Of a stretch of 64,000 nucleotides of DNA, positions 42,457 through 51,734 are shown one piece after another. Below the pieces are notes generated by a model. That model had not been told where the DNA came from. It worked only from the letters and a program-made list of their open reading frames with translations, and made no database searches. Positions within the stretch are counted from its first letter, which is position 1, and each line of letters begins with the position of its first letter. The stretch lies in contig NZ_QPJK01000013.1 in assembly GCF_003337555.1 (NCBI RefSeq), positions 124,001-188,000 on the forward strand, given 5' to 3'. The stretch comes from Pseudorhodoferax soli. Its GTDB lineage: Bacteria; Pseudomonadota; Gammaproteobacteria; Burkholderiales; Burkholderiaceae_C. Position numbers and translations under genes: made by a program.

Positions 42457-44892
42457 TCAGACCCGCGGCGGATCGGTCTCGCGTTCGGGATGCCGGTGCC
42501 GCGCCACGGCCTGTGCGAAGGCCTTGAGCGCCGTCTCGCCGTTGCCGTCTCCGGGCACCAGGCCGGGGTCGGCGCTGCCGTCGGGCAGCTCCCATGGAAT
42601 GCCGGCCTGCTCCAGCAGCACGCGTGCGTCGGCCGGTACCAGCAGCGTCTTGCCGTGGCGGTACTGCTCCTTGACGAACTCCAGCGCCAGGCCATTCGTG
42701 GCCAGCGCGGCGATGGCGCCCTGGCCCTGCGGCAGCACCACTGCGTCGAACAGGAAGCCGGGTTCGTTCTCGAGCGAGGCATCGGCCTGCAGCATGCCGC
42801 CGTCGGCCTCTGCAATGCCGCCCACGTGGGGGCCCACGATGCGCGGTGCCGCACCCTGGTCGGCCAGCGCCGCGGCCTGGGCCTGCAGCAGCGCTCCGTC
42901 CACGCCATCGGCCGCGAGCAGGGCGATCATGCGGGCGCGGATGCCCATCTCGCCCGGGCGCGCCAGCAGCGACAGCGCGGGCGAGTTGCGCACCTCCGGC
43001 TTGGCCGGCTTGGCCAGGGCGCGGGGCAGCGGCTCGGGCAGTTCGCGCATGCCCAGGCCCGCGGCCACCTGGCGGGCCAGCGGCTCGGACACGTTGCGCA
43101 GCGAGGCGACCATGCGCTCACGCACCGCGGGCACCGTGAGCTTGGACAGCTCGAAGCGGAAGGCGGCCGCGATGTGCGCCTGCTCCACCGGGGTCTGGCT
43201 CTCGTAGAACAGCGTGGCCTGGGTGTAGTGGTCGGCGAACTTCTCCGGCTTGGCGCGCACCTTGCCCTGTTCCTCCTTGGCCGCGATGCGCGCCGGCACC
43301 GAGACGAAGCCCTGCACCGCACCGGCCTGGAAGGGGCAGCCGCCGGCCAGCGAGTTGGGCTCGTAGGACACGCGGCCGCGGTGGATGGCCTGGCGGTGCA
43401 TGCCGTCGCGCTGGTTGTTGTGCACCGGCGCGATGGGCGCGTTGATCGGGATCTCGTGGAAGTTGGGCCCGCCCAGGCGCGAGATCTGGGTGTCCACATA
43501 CGAGTGGATGCGGCCGGCCAGCAGCGGGTCGTTGGAGAAGTCGATGCCGGGCACCACATGGGCCGTGCAGAAGGCCACCTGCTCGGTCTCGGCGAAGAAG
43601 TTGTCGGGGTTGCGGTTCAGCACCATGCGGCCCACGGGCTGCACCGGCACCAGCTCCTCGGGGATGATCTTGGTGGCGTCCAGGATGTCGAAGCTGAAGC
43701 GCTCGGCGTCCTCTTCCGTGAAGACCTGCACGCCGAGTTCCCACTCAGGGTAGTTGCCCGATTCGATGCGTTCCCACAGGTCGCGCCGGTGGTAGTCGGG
43801 GTCGGCGCCGGAGATCTTCACGGCTTCGTCCCAGACCAGCGAATGCGTGCCGGCCTTGGGCGACCAGTGGAACTTGACGAACACCGAGTCGCCGTCTTCG
43901 TTGACGAAGCGGTAGCTGTGCACGCCGAAGCCCTGCATGGTGGCGTAGCTGCGCGGTATGGCGCGGTCGGACATCACCCACATCAGCATGTGGGTGGATT
44001 CGGGCATCAGCGAGACGAAGTCCCAGAAGGTGTCGTGCGCGCTGGCCGCCTGCGGCATCGCATGGTGCGGCTCGGGCTTGACGGCGTGCACCAGGTCGGG
44101 GAACTTCATCGCGTCCTGGATGAAGAACACCGGGATGTTGTTGCCCACCAGGTCCCAGTTGCCCTCGTCGGTGTAGAACTTCACGGCGAAGCCGCGCACG
44201 TCGCGCGCCGTGTCCTTGGAGCCGCGCTCGCCCTGCACGGTGGAAAAGCGCACGAACACCGGCGTGGTCTTGCCGGCCTCGCGGAACGGCGCCGCCTTGG
44301 TGTACTGCGTGAGGGGCTCGTAGCACTCGAAGAAGCCGTGCGCGCCGGAGCCGCGCGCATGCACGATGCGCTCGGGGATGCGCTCGTGGTCGAAGTGCGT
44401 GAGCTTCTCGCGCAGGATGAAGTCTTCCAGCAGCACGGGCCCGCGCAGGCCGTACTTGAGCGAGTTCTGGTTGTCCGCGATGGGAACGCCCTGGTTGGTC
44501 GTCAGGCGCTGGCCGGTGGAGTCCACCCGCACGCGGTCCAGCGGGGCGACCGTCGGGTTGCCGCCCTCGGGCGCCACGCCCCCGGTTTTCTCCGAGGCGT
44601 TGGCTTCGGACAGCGTGCTGGCGCCGGGCAGGCGCGAAGGCGGGGCGATGCTCACGCCAGGCTTGGGCGCCACGCCGTTCACGAAGCCGTGCTCGTCCGG
44701 CTTGGTCGGGTTGGACGGCATGCCCGCCGCCAGCGCCTGCACCTCGGCCTTCTGCCGGGCCGCGGGATCGGCGGGGTCGCCCGCCGGGCCCTGCGCGGGG
44801 CCGCTGTCGGTGTGGTGGGCTGCGGCCGGGGCGGTGCGGCCGCGGGCAGGGGTGGCCCGGGCGGGGGCGGCAGACTTGGGAGATTTGGCCAT
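42457..44892 (-). CDS. katE: Catalase HPII, large-subunit clade 2
   Basis: Protein of 811 residues that splits hydrogen peroxide in the cytoplasm. Seen: the His-containing region [18 protein letters not shown], the Asn region [20 protein letters not shown], the proximal heme Tyr in [18 protein letters not shown], and a C-terminal flavodoxin/GATase-like domain (residues about 640-800), the mark of the large-subunit clade. The N-terminus has about 60 extra Ala/Pro-rich residues. In related bacteria katE is a stationary-phase and stress gene, which fits its neighbours. Confidence 0.95.
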   Translation of the reverse strand: MAKSPKSAAPARATPARGRTAPAAAHHTDSGPAQGPAGDPADPAARQKAEVQALAAGMPSNPTKPDEHGFVNGVAPKPGVSIAPPSRLPGASTLSEANASEKTGGVAPEGGNPTVAPLDRVRVDSTGQRLTTNQGVPIADNQNSLKYGLRGPVLLEDFILREKLTHFDHERIPERIVHARGSGAHGFFECYEPLTQYTKAAPFREAGKTTPVFVRFSTVQGERGSKDTARDVRGFAVKFYTDEGNWDLVGNNIPVFFIQDAMKFPDLVHAVKPEPHHAMPQAASAHDTFWDFVSLMPESTHMLMWVMSDRAIPRSYATMQGFGVHSYRFVNEDGDSVFVKFHWSPKAGTHSLVWDEAVKISGADPDYHRRDLWERIESGNYPEWELGVQVFTEEDAERFSFDILDATKIIPEELVPVQPVGRMVLNRNPDNFFAETEQVAFCTAHVVPGIDFSNDPLLAGRIHSYVDTQISRLGGPNFHEIPINAPIAPVHNNQRDGMHRQAIHRGRVSYEPNSLAGGCPFQAGAVQGFVSVPARIAAKEEQGKVRAKPEKFADHYTQATLFYESQTPVEQAHIAAAFRFELSKLTVPAVRERMVASLRNVSEPLARQVAAGLGMRELPEPLPRALAKPAKPEVRNSPALSLLARPGEMGIRARMIALLAADGVDGALLQAQAAALADQGAAPRIVGPHVGGIAEADGGMLQADASLENEPGFLFDAVVLPQGQGAIAALATNGLALEFVKEQYRHGKTLLVPADARVLLEQAGIPWELPDGSADPGLVPGDGNGETALKAFAQAVARHRHPERETDPPRV

Positions 44893-45047
44893 GGTGTTGT
44901 GCGTGGGGTCCTGGGTTGCAGCGGCGACATTGCCGAAACAGACACGCTACGAACACTGGGTGTGCCGTGGTGTAGGACATGGCGACAGCCTCGGATGCGG
45001 GGACCGCCGACGGACGCCCATCGGCGGCGCCGCCTAGGCTGCGCCCC

Positions 45048-45686
45048 ATGCCGCGACACACACCACCGGCGGACGCCGAACCCGCCCTGCGTGCCACGCC
45101 GCTGCCGCGCGCCGAGCGCGTGCTGGTGCTCGTGGACTTCATCAACCCGCTCGACTTTCCCGGCGCCGAACGCCTCGTGCCCGGGGCGCTGCGCGCCGCC
45201 CGCGCGACGGCCCGGCTCAAGGCACGCCTGGCCCAGGCCGGCGTGCCGGCCATCTATGCCAACGACCACTACGGCACCTGGCATGCCGAGTTCAGCGACG
45301 TGCTGCGCGCCTGCCAGGCGCTGCCAGGCCCCCGCGGCCAGATCGCCCGGCTGCTGGCCCCTGCACCGCAGGACCTGACCATCCTCAAGCCGCGCCATTC
45401 GGCCTTCTTCGCAACGCCGCTGGACCTGCTGCTGCGCCAGATGCAGGCCCGCGAAATCGTGCTGGTGGGCCTGGCCACCGACATGTGCGTGCAGCTGACC
45501 ACCGCCGAGGCCTACATGCACGGCTACAGCGTCTGGGTGCCGTCGGACTGCACGGCCGCCGAGACCCCCGAGGCCAAGCGCCGCGCGCTGCGCCACATGG
45601 CCACCGTTATGAAGTGCGCGGTGCGCGCCTCCACGGCGGGCGCCGGCCCGTCGCGTGCGGGCCGTGTAGCCGCACAGCCTGGCTGA
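45048..45686 (+). CDS. Isochorismatase-like cysteine hydrolase
   Basis: Protein of 212 residues. The catalytic triad of the family is kept: Asp30 (LVLVDFINPL), Lys114 (LKPRHSAF) and Cys147 (GLATDMCVQLT). An ATG at 44979 would add 23 Ala-rich residues and is less likely. Members hydrolyse isochorismate, nicotinamide, ureidoacrylate or similar compounds; the substrate cannot be named. Divergent from katE, with no clear operon partner. Confidence 0.85.
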   Translation: MPRHTPPADAEPALRATPLPRAERVLVLVDFINPLDFPGAERLVPGALRAARATARLKARLAQAGVPAIYANDHYGTWHAEFSDVLRACQALPGPRGQIARLLAPAPQDLTILKPRHSAFFATPLDLLLRQMQAREIVLVGLATDMCVQLTTAEAYMHGYSVWVPSDCTAAETPEAKRRALRHMATVMKCAVRASTAGAGPSRAGRVAAQPG

Positions 45687-45771
45687 GACGCGCTGCAGGC
45701 GACATCGTCTGCAAGGGCATTGCGCTCCCGTCCGACGCGCAGGGCCTTCGCCGCCTGCCAAGCTATGCGGC

Positions 45772-45906
45772 ATGAATGCACCCAAGAACTCCCCCGGCGC
45801 CGTGCCCACCTCGTCCAGCCGCAACCGCTACGCCAGCAAGCGCACCCTGGTGGTGGGAGGCGTCATCGTCGCCTTCCTGTTGTTCGCGGTGTTCTTTCCC
45901 TGGTGA
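45772..45906 (+). CDS. 44-residue single-pass membrane protein
   Basis: A short frame, MNAPKNSPGAVPTSSSR followed by a basic segment and one membrane helix (VGGVIVAFLLFAVFFPW) at the very C-terminus. Third positions are GC-rich. The stop overlaps the GTG of the following receiver-domain gene (GTGA at 45903-45906), so both are translated together. No known family. A C-terminal helix with a positively charged N-terminal side predicts an N-in orientation with the soluble part in the cytoplasm, where the receiver is. Confidence 0.6.
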   Translation: MNAPKNSPGAVPTSSSRNRYASKRTLVVGGVIVAFLLFAVFFPW

Positions 45907-46295
45907 CGGCGCCGGTGCAGCGGGTGCTGCTGGTGGAAGACAACCCGCACTGGCGAGCGCAGCTGCGGCGCTGGGCCGGCGCCGCTGGCCACGCCGTGGT
46001 GCACGAGGCCGCGACGGCCGACGAGGCCATCGCCTGGCTCCAGGCCCATGCCGACGGCTGGGACTTGGCCGTGGTCGATGCCTTCCTCGCGGGTGGCAAC
46101 GGCTACACCGTGCTCAAGCATTGCCAGCGCCAGCACTCGCACCAGCGCGTGGTGATGCTCTCCAACTACGCGCGGGTCGAGGCCCGGCAGCAGGCCTTGC
46201 GCCTCGGGGCAGACCGGTTCTTCGACAAGGACACCGAGCTCGACGCCTGCCTGGGCTACTGCTTCGCCCGGCCAGAGCCCGCCGCGGCTGTGTGA
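45903..46295 (+). CDS. Stand-alone response-regulator receiver domain
   Basis: Protein of 130 residues. The phospho-acceptor Asp59 (LAVVDAFLAGGNGY), the acidic pair Glu12-Asp13 (VLLVEDNP), Ser87 (VVMLSNYA) and Lys109 (RFFDKDTELD) are in place, so phosphorylation should work. No output domain and no histidine kinase nearby; it could act like CheY or Spo0F, passing phosphate or binding a target. It starts in an overlap with the small membrane protein, which may be its partner. Confidence 0.85.
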   Translation: MTAPVQRVLLVEDNPHWRAQLRRWAGAAGHAVVHEAATADEAIAWLQAHADGWDLAVVDAFLAGGNGYTVLKHCQRQHSHQRVVMLSNYARVEARQQALRLGADRFFDKDTELDACLGYCFARPEPAAAV

Positions 46296-46426
46296 GCGCG
46301 GCGGCGGCGCAGCTGCCGTGTCGCAGCCGGTCGGACATTGCCGTGCCGCCGACGCGCCGCACGCCGACAGGGCGGCCGCCGGGCACCGCCCAGACTGCGG
46401 CGATTGACTCCACCCTGCTTCCCCCC

Positions 46427-48223
46427 ATGACCTTTCCCGCTTTCCGCCCCTTGCGTGCCGCCGTGCTGGCTTTGGGCGCGCTCTGCGCCCTGGCCGCCTC
46501 CGCCCAACAAGGCGACGGCACCGACGTGCCGATCCGCACCCATGTGTTCAAGCCCGCCAAGGTCGCGCTGACGCAGGCCGGGGTGCAGGCCCTGCGAGCG
46601 CCGCCGGGATTTGCGGTCTCGGTGTTCGCGGCCGGCCTCAAGAACGCGCGCATCCTCGCGGTCGCGCCCGACGGCACGGTCTACCTGAGCCGGCGCGACC
46701 AGGGCGACGTGGTCATGCTGCGCGACGCCGATGGCGACGGCCAGGCCGACGGCCCCGGCGTGATCGTGGCCAACCGTGCCGGCGCCCACGGCCTGGCCAT
46801 CCACGCGGGCCATCTGTACATCGCCACCGTCCGGGAGTTGTTCCGGGCACCGATCCTGGCCGACGGCCTGCTGGGCCCGCTGGAGATGCTGCTCGGCGAC
46901 CTGCCCGACGCGGGCCAGCACCCCAACCGCACCATGGCCTTCGGGCCCGACGGCATGCTGTACCTGAGCGTGGGCTCGACCTGCAATGCCTGCAACGAAT
47001 CCAACCACGAGAACGCAGCGCTGCTGCGCATCGCGCCCGACGGCAAGAGCCGCACCATCTTCGCCAGCGGCCTGCGCAACACCATCGGCTTCGACTGGGA
47101 GCCGCGCACCGGCGCGCTGTGGGGCATGGACCATGGCATCGACTTCCTGGGCGACGACGTGCAGCCGGAGGAACTCAACCGCATCGAGCGGGGCAAGCAG
47201 TACGGCTGGCCGCACATCTGGGGCCAGGACGGCGTCAACCCGCAGAGCACACCCGTGGGCGAAGTCAGCAAGGCACAGTGGGCGGCGCTCAGCACACCCA
47301 TGGTGATGGGCTACACGGCCCATGCCGCGCCCATGCAGATGCTGTTCTACACGGGCGGCGCCTTCCCGGCGGAGTACCAGGGCGATGCCTTCGTCACCAT
47401 GCGCGGCTCGTGGAACCGCAAGCCGGCTTCGGGCTACGAGATCGTGCGCATCCGCTTCGCCGATGGCCGGCCGCAGAGGTTCGAGCCCTTCGTGACGGGC
47501 TTCCTGACCGACGGCGGCAGCACGCATGTGGCGCGGCCCGTGGGCCTGGCGATGGCCCGGGACGGCGCTTTGCTGATGGCCGACGACGCGAACGGCGTGG
47601 TCTACCGCATCGCCTACACGGGCCAGGGCGCCGGTGGCAGCGCCGGTGCGCCGCCGGCCGAGCCCATGCGCGCGCAGGCCATGCGCGGCAGTGGCGTGCC
47701 GCTGGCCATGGAGCGCGAGGAGACGCGCGCGGCCGGCACGCTGCAGGTCGGCTCCGCCAGCATCGCGCCGCAGGGCACGATCCCGCTGCGCCACAGCGAG
47801 TACGCGGACGGCGTGTCGCCGCAGTTGCGCTGGACGCCCGTGGCCGGCGCGAAGTCCTATGCGCTCATCATGGAAGACCCCGACGCCCGGCCCGTGACGC
47901 CCTTCGTGCACTGGCTGGCCTGGAACATCCCGGCCGGCGTGACACAGTTGCCCGAGGGCCTGCAGGAGCAGCTGCGCCTGACCGAGCCCGAAGGCGTGCT
48001 GCAGGGCACGACGACGCGCGGCGCGCCGGGCTACTACGGCCCCAAGCCTCCTGTGATGGACCCGCCGCACCGCTACCACTTCCAGGTCTTCGCGCTCGAC
48101 CGCACGCTGGAGTTGCCGCCCGCCGCCGACCGCGACCAACTGCTGGCCGCCATGCGTGGCCATGTGCTGGCCAAGGGCGTGCTGGTCGGCAGCTTCCAGC
48201 AGCTGACCGCACCGCTGAAGTAG
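46427..48223 (+). CDS. PQQ-dependent sugar dehydrogenase fused to PEBP (YbhB) domain
   Basis: Protein of 598 residues with a signal peptide (AALRA-type, ending ALAASAQQ). Residues about 30-425 are a six-blade sugar/sorbosone dehydrogenase propeller: GFAVSVFAAGLKNARILAVA, QHPNRTMAFGPDGMLYLSVG, GLRNTIGFDWEP, QYGWPHIWG. It carries a Cys cluster (STCNACNESNHE) seen in periplasmic members. Residues about 440-598 are a YbhB/YbcL phosphatidylethanolamine-binding domain (SPQLRWTPVAGAKSYAL, MEDPDAR, VHWLAWNIP, HRYHFQVFALD). The two folds are normally separate proteins. The fused protein should work in the periplasm, oxidising a sugar or similar alcohol. Confidence 0.85.
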   Translation: MTFPAFRPLRAAVLALGALCALAASAQQGDGTDVPIRTHVFKPAKVALTQAGVQALRAPPGFAVSVFAAGLKNARILAVAPDGTVYLSRRDQGDVVMLRDADGDGQADGPGVIVANRAGAHGLAIHAGHLYIATVRELFRAPILADGLLGPLEMLLGDLPDAGQHPNRTMAFGPDGMLYLSVGSTCNACNESNHENAALLRIAPDGKSRTIFASGLRNTIGFDWEPRTGALWGMDHGIDFLGDDVQPEELNRIERGKQYGWPHIWGQDGVNPQSTPVGEVSKAQWAALSTPMVMGYTAHAAPMQMLFYTGGAFPAEYQGDAFVTMRGSWNRKPASGYEIVRIRFADGRPQRFEPFVTGFLTDGGSTHVARPVGLAMARDGALLMADDANGVVYRIAYTGQGAGGSAGAPPAEPMRAQAMRGSGVPLAMEREETRAAGTLQVGSASIAPQGTIPLRHSEYADGVSPQLRWTPVAGAKSYALIMEDPDARPVTPFVHWLAWNIPAGVTQLPEGLQEQLRLTEPEGVLQGTTTRGAPGYYGPKPPVMDPPHRYHFQVFALDRTLELPPAADRDQLLAAMRGHVLAKGVLVGSFQQLTAPLK

Positions 48224-48596
48224 GGCAGGGCAGAGGTCCTGTTCTGAACCAGCCTGTCGGCGGCGGCGACCTGCCCGACAGAGCAACAGAAGCGAGAGCG
48301 CCGAACGCGCCGGCGCATGCGTCGAGCGCACCTCGGCAGCCTTGCCGCAGTGCCCGAGCGCCGCATGGCCGGCAAGGGCCGCGACGCTGAACACGGCAGA
48401 CACCGGACCTGGGTGACAAGCCAGGCTGCCCCGCCCATGGAGGGGTCTTGGTCTCGCCCTCGCCATGCAACGGACTGCACCGCACCGGGGCCGCCACGCG
48501 GCGCCCGCCCTGCAGGCACCCGGACCGCCCGGCCTGCAGAGCCTTTCCCCATCGCCCCGCCACTCCGCTGACCGGCAACAAGGGTTAACCCCCAAG
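48224..48596. other. Upstream region of the transporter-oxygenase operon
   Basis: GC-rich sequence without a coding-like frame. The operator pair at 48597-48630 follows at its right end, where GC drops sharply, as expected at a promoter. Confidence 0.4.
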
Positions 48597-48630
48597 TAGT
48601 TGTGATTGCAACTAGTTGGTAATTCAACCA
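48597..48630 (+). promoter_or_regulatory. Two tandem TAGTTG-N6-CAACnA palindromes (MarR-type operators)
   Basis: TAGTTG-TGATTG-CAACTA (48597-48614) and TAGTTG-GTAATT-CAACCA (48613-48630) overlap by two bases, so their centres are 16 bases apart. The first is a perfect palindrome, the second has one mismatch. Size and spacing suit MarR dimers, and the operon itself encodes a MarR protein (53188) with a paralogue at 55829. They lie 57-90 bases before the first gene. Which MarR protein binds is inferred. Confidence 0.65.
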
Positions 48631-48686
48631 AAATCGCGCTCCGATGGCCGCACCCCCCGAGCGGCACGACAACCAAGGAGGCAAAC

Positions 48687-49865
48687 ATGCCACTGACCCG
48701 ACGTGTTCTGTGCGGCGCAGCGCTGGCCGCTATGGCTCTCATTCCCCACCTCGCGCTGGCGCAGGATTCCACCGTCAAGATCGGCATCATCGGGCCGTTC
48801 TCGGGCCCGTTCGCCCACTACGGCACGCTGTTCAAGGCGGGGGCAGAGGCCTATGTCGCCAGCCAGGGCGGCAAGCTCGCGGGCAAGAGCGTCGAGCTCA
48901 TCTACCGCGACACGGGCGGCCCGAATCCCGCGCAGACCAAGGTCATGGCGCAGGAGCTCATCGTCAAGAACAAGGTCGACTACCTGGGGGGCTTCGTGTT
49001 CACGCCGAACGCGATGGCGGTGGCACCGTTGATCCAGCAGTCCAGGACGCCGACGGTCATCTTCAACGCCGCGACCTCGTCCATCACCGAGAAGTCCGAG
49101 TACTTCATCCGCACCAGCTACACGCTGTGGCAGGTCACCGTGCCGCTGGCCCAATGGGCGGCGAAGCAGGGCATGCAGAAGGTCGTCACGGCCGTGACCG
49201 ACTACGGTCCGGGCATCGACGCCGAGGCGGCGTTCAAGAGCGAGTTCGCCAAGCATGGCGGCGTGGTGGTCGAGAGCATCCGCATGCCGATCGCCACGAC
49301 CGACTTCGGCCCCTTCGCGCAGCGCATCCGCGCCAGCGGCGCGCAGGCCGTCTACACCTTCCTGCCCGGCGGCCCGCCGAACCTGGGCTTCGTGAAGGCC
49401 TACAACGAGAACGGACTGGCCCGTGCCGGCATCCAGTTCCTGGGCACGGCCGAGACCGACGAGTTCGACCTGCAGAAGTTCGGCGACAGCGCGCTGGGCC
49501 TGACCACGGCCTTCCATTACTCCGGCGCGCACGACTCGCCGCAGAACAAGGCCTTCGTGGCCGCGCTCAGGAAGCAGGACCCGGCGGCCGTGGCGAACTA
49601 CGCATCGGTGGGCGCCTGGGACGGCATGTACGTCATCCACAAGATGATCGAGGCGACCGGCGGCGCCAGGGACGGTGCCAAGGCGCTGGCCGCCGCCCGC
49701 GAACTGCAGTGGGAGAGCCCGCGCGGGCCCGTGCGCATCGACGGCAAGTCGCGCCACATCACGCAGAACGTCTACCTGCGCAAGGTGGAGAAGCAGGGCG
49801 GTGCGCTGGTCAACACGGAGACGCTGAGCTTCGGGCCGCAGGTCGACTTCGGTCTGGGCCAGTGA
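48687..49865 (+). CDS. ABC transporter substrate-binding protein, branched-chain/aromatic type
   Basis: Protein of 392 residues with signal peptide (LCGAALAAMALIPHLALAQ) and the Leu/Ile/Val-receptor fold: VKIGIIGPFSGPFAHYGTLF, NPAQTKVMAQELIVKN, YTFLPGGPPNLGFVKAYNE. The ATG follows AAGGAGG at 48674-48680. It captures the substrate in the periplasm for the permeases encoded next. Because the operon continues into an oxygenase and its reductase, the ligand is more likely an aromatic acid than an amino acid. Confidence 0.9.
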   Translation: MPLTRRVLCGAALAAMALIPHLALAQDSTVKIGIIGPFSGPFAHYGTLFKAGAEAYVASQGGKLAGKSVELIYRDTGGPNPAQTKVMAQELIVKNKVDYLGGFVFTPNAMAVAPLIQQSRTPTVIFNAATSSITEKSEYFIRTSYTLWQVTVPLAQWAAKQGMQKVVTAVTDYGPGIDAEAAFKSEFAKHGGVVVESIRMPIATTDFGPFAQRIRASGAQAVYTFLPGGPPNLGFVKAYNENGLARAGIQFLGTAETDEFDLQKFGDSALGLTTAFHYSGAHDSPQNKAFVAALRKQDPAAVANYASVGAWDGMYVIHKMIEATGGARDGAKALAAARELQWESPRGPVRIDGKSRHITQNVYLRKVEKQGGALVNTETLSFGPQVDFGLGQ

Positions 49866-49878
49866 CGCGCGAGGCCAC

Positions 49879-50736
49879 GTGAACACGCTCTCCAACATCC
49901 TCATCGACGGACTCGCGTACGGCATGGTGCTGTTCGTGATCGCCGTCGGGCTGTCGGTCACGCTGGGACTGATGCGCTTCGTCAACCTGAGCCACGGCGC
50001 CTTCGCCATGGTCGGGGGCTACTGCGCGGCGCTGCTCACGCGGGAGCTGCAATGGAGCTTCTGGCTCGCCGTGCCGCTGGCCGTGCTGGCCACCGGGTGC
50101 CTGGGTGCCGTGCTCGAAGCCACCGTGCTGCGCCACCTCTACCAGCGCAAGGAGCTCGACCAGGTGCTGTTCACCATCGGCCTGACCTTCGTGCTGATCG
50201 CCACGACGAACGCGCTGGCCGGGCCGCAGGTGCAGATGGTGCAGCTGCCGCCCTCGCTGGCCGGCTCCATCGACCTCGGGTTCCGCACCATGCCGGCGCA
50301 GCGCCTGCTGGTGATCGCGGTGGGCGTCGCCGTCGCGCTGGCCGCGGCGTTGACCGTGACCCGCACGCGCTTCGGCATCTGGCTGCGCGCCACCGTGGAC
50401 CACCCGGGCACGGCGTCGTCCCTGGGCATTCCCATCCGCACCGTGCAGTGCCTGACCTTCGCCGCCGGCGCCGCCCTTGCGGGCCTGGGTGGCGTGCTCG
50501 GCGCCGAGGTCATGCCGCTCGAGCCGTACTACGCGCTCAAGTACCTGGTGCTGGTGCTGGTGGTCGTGGCCGTGGGCGGCATGGGCAGCATCGCCGGCTC
50601 GCTGTGCGCGGCCATCTTGCTGGGCCTCATCGAGACGGCGAGCAAGTACCTCGCATCCGACTGGGGCAGCCTCTTCTTCTTCGCGGCGATGGCCATCGTG
50701 CTGGCGTGGCGCCCGAACGGATTGCTGAAGCGATGA
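49879..50736 (+). CDS. Branched-chain-type ABC permease, LivH-like
   Basis: Protein of 285 residues from a GTG, with about eight membrane helices and the LivH signature GLMRFVNLSHGAFAMVGGY. It forms, with the LivM-like protein, the inner-membrane channel. It starts 13 bases after the receptor gene and its stop overlaps the next start (ATGA). Confidence 0.9.
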   Translation: MNTLSNILIDGLAYGMVLFVIAVGLSVTLGLMRFVNLSHGAFAMVGGYCAALLTRELQWSFWLAVPLAVLATGCLGAVLEATVLRHLYQRKELDQVLFTIGLTFVLIATTNALAGPQVQMVQLPPSLAGSIDLGFRTMPAQRLLVIAVGVAVALAAALTVTRTRFGIWLRATVDHPGTASSLGIPIRTVQCLTFAAGAALAGLGGVLGAEVMPLEPYYALKYLVLVLVVVAVGGMGSIAGSLCAAILLGLIETASKYLASDWGSLFFFAAMAIVLAWRPNGLLKR

Positions 50737-51734
50737 ACACGATCTCCCTTACCGAACCCGCAGCGGCCACCGCCGGGGCCGCTGCAGCCGGCCCACGCTG
50801 CGCGCCCGCCTGGCGTGCGCCGGCCCTGACCCTGGCACTGGGCCTGGCGGCCTGCGCCGGCATGCCCGACCAGTTGGGCCTGCTGACGCGCATCTTCATC
50901 GTCGGCCTGTTCGTGCTGTCGCTCGACCTGGTCGTGGGCATCGCCGGGCTGGCGACACTGGGCCATGCCGCGATGTTCGGCATGGGCGCCTACGCGGCCG
51001 GCGTGTTCGCGCTCCGCGTCGCACCCGATCCGCTGGTCGGGCTGGGCGTGGGCCTGCTGGCAGGCGCATTGCTGGCCGGTCTGAGCGGCGCTTTCCTGCT
51101 GCGCTACCAGGGCTTCACCTTCCTGATGCTGACGGTGGCGGTGTCGCAGCTGGTGCTGTCGGCGGCCCACAAGGCCCGGGCCTGGACCGGCGGTGACGAC
51201 GGGCTGTCGGGCTTCAGCATGGGTCCGCTGCTGGGCCGGTTCGCATTCGACCTGGAAGGCCGCGTCGCTGCCTGCTACACGCTGGGCGTGCTCGTGCTGG
51301 GCTTCTACGCGGCCCGGCGCCTGGTCGACTCGCCCTTCGGCCTGGCGGTACGGGGCATCCACGAGAGCCGGGCCCGCATGGCCGCGTTGGGCACGCCTGT
51401 CTACCGGCGGCTGCTGGGCATCTACACCGCGGCCGGTGCACTGGCCGGCGCCGCGGGCGCCCTGTCTGCGCAGACCACGGCCGTGGTTGGCCTGGACAGC
51501 CTGTCGTTCGCGCTGTCCGCCGAGGCGCTGGTCATGCTCATCCTGGGCGGGGCGGGGCGGTTGACGGGAGCGCTCATCGGCGCTGCCGTCTTCCTGGTGC
51601 TGCACCACACGGCCTCGTCCATCAATCCCTACCACTGGCTGTTCATCGTCGGTGGCCTGCTCATGCTGGTGGTGCTGGTCCCGCCGGCCAAGGCCACGGC
51701 CTGGCTGCGCGCCCGCCTCGGAGGTGCGCCATGA
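50733..51734 (+). CDS. Branched-chain-type ABC permease, LivM-like
   Basis: Protein of 333 residues with about nine membrane helices and the LivM signature VVGIAGLATLGHAAMFGMGA. An Ala-rich N-terminal 25 residues precede the first helix. It is coupled to the genes on both sides by ATGA overlaps, so the permease and ATPase are made in step. Confidence 0.9.
   Translation: MNTISLTEPAAATAGAAAAGPRCAPAWRAPALTLALGLAACAGMPDQLGLLTRIFIVGLFVLSLDLVVGIAGLATLGHAAMFGMGAYAAGVFALRVAPDPLVGLGVGLLAGALLAGLSGAFLLRYQGFTFLMLTVAVSQLVLSAAHKARAWTGGDDGLSGFSMGPLLGRFAFDLEGRVAACYTLGVLVLGFYAARRLVDSPFGLAVRGIHESRARMAALGTPVYRRLLGIYTAAGALAGAAGALSAQTTAVVGLDSLSFALSAEALVMLILGGAGRLTGALIGAAVFLVLHHTASSINPYHWLFIVGGLLMLVVLVPPAKATAWLRARLGGAP

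Noticed and set aside
48317-48571. Small frame in the gap before the transporter operon
   Set aside because: Arg/Pro/Gly-rich translation without a ribosome site or a coding-like codon pattern.
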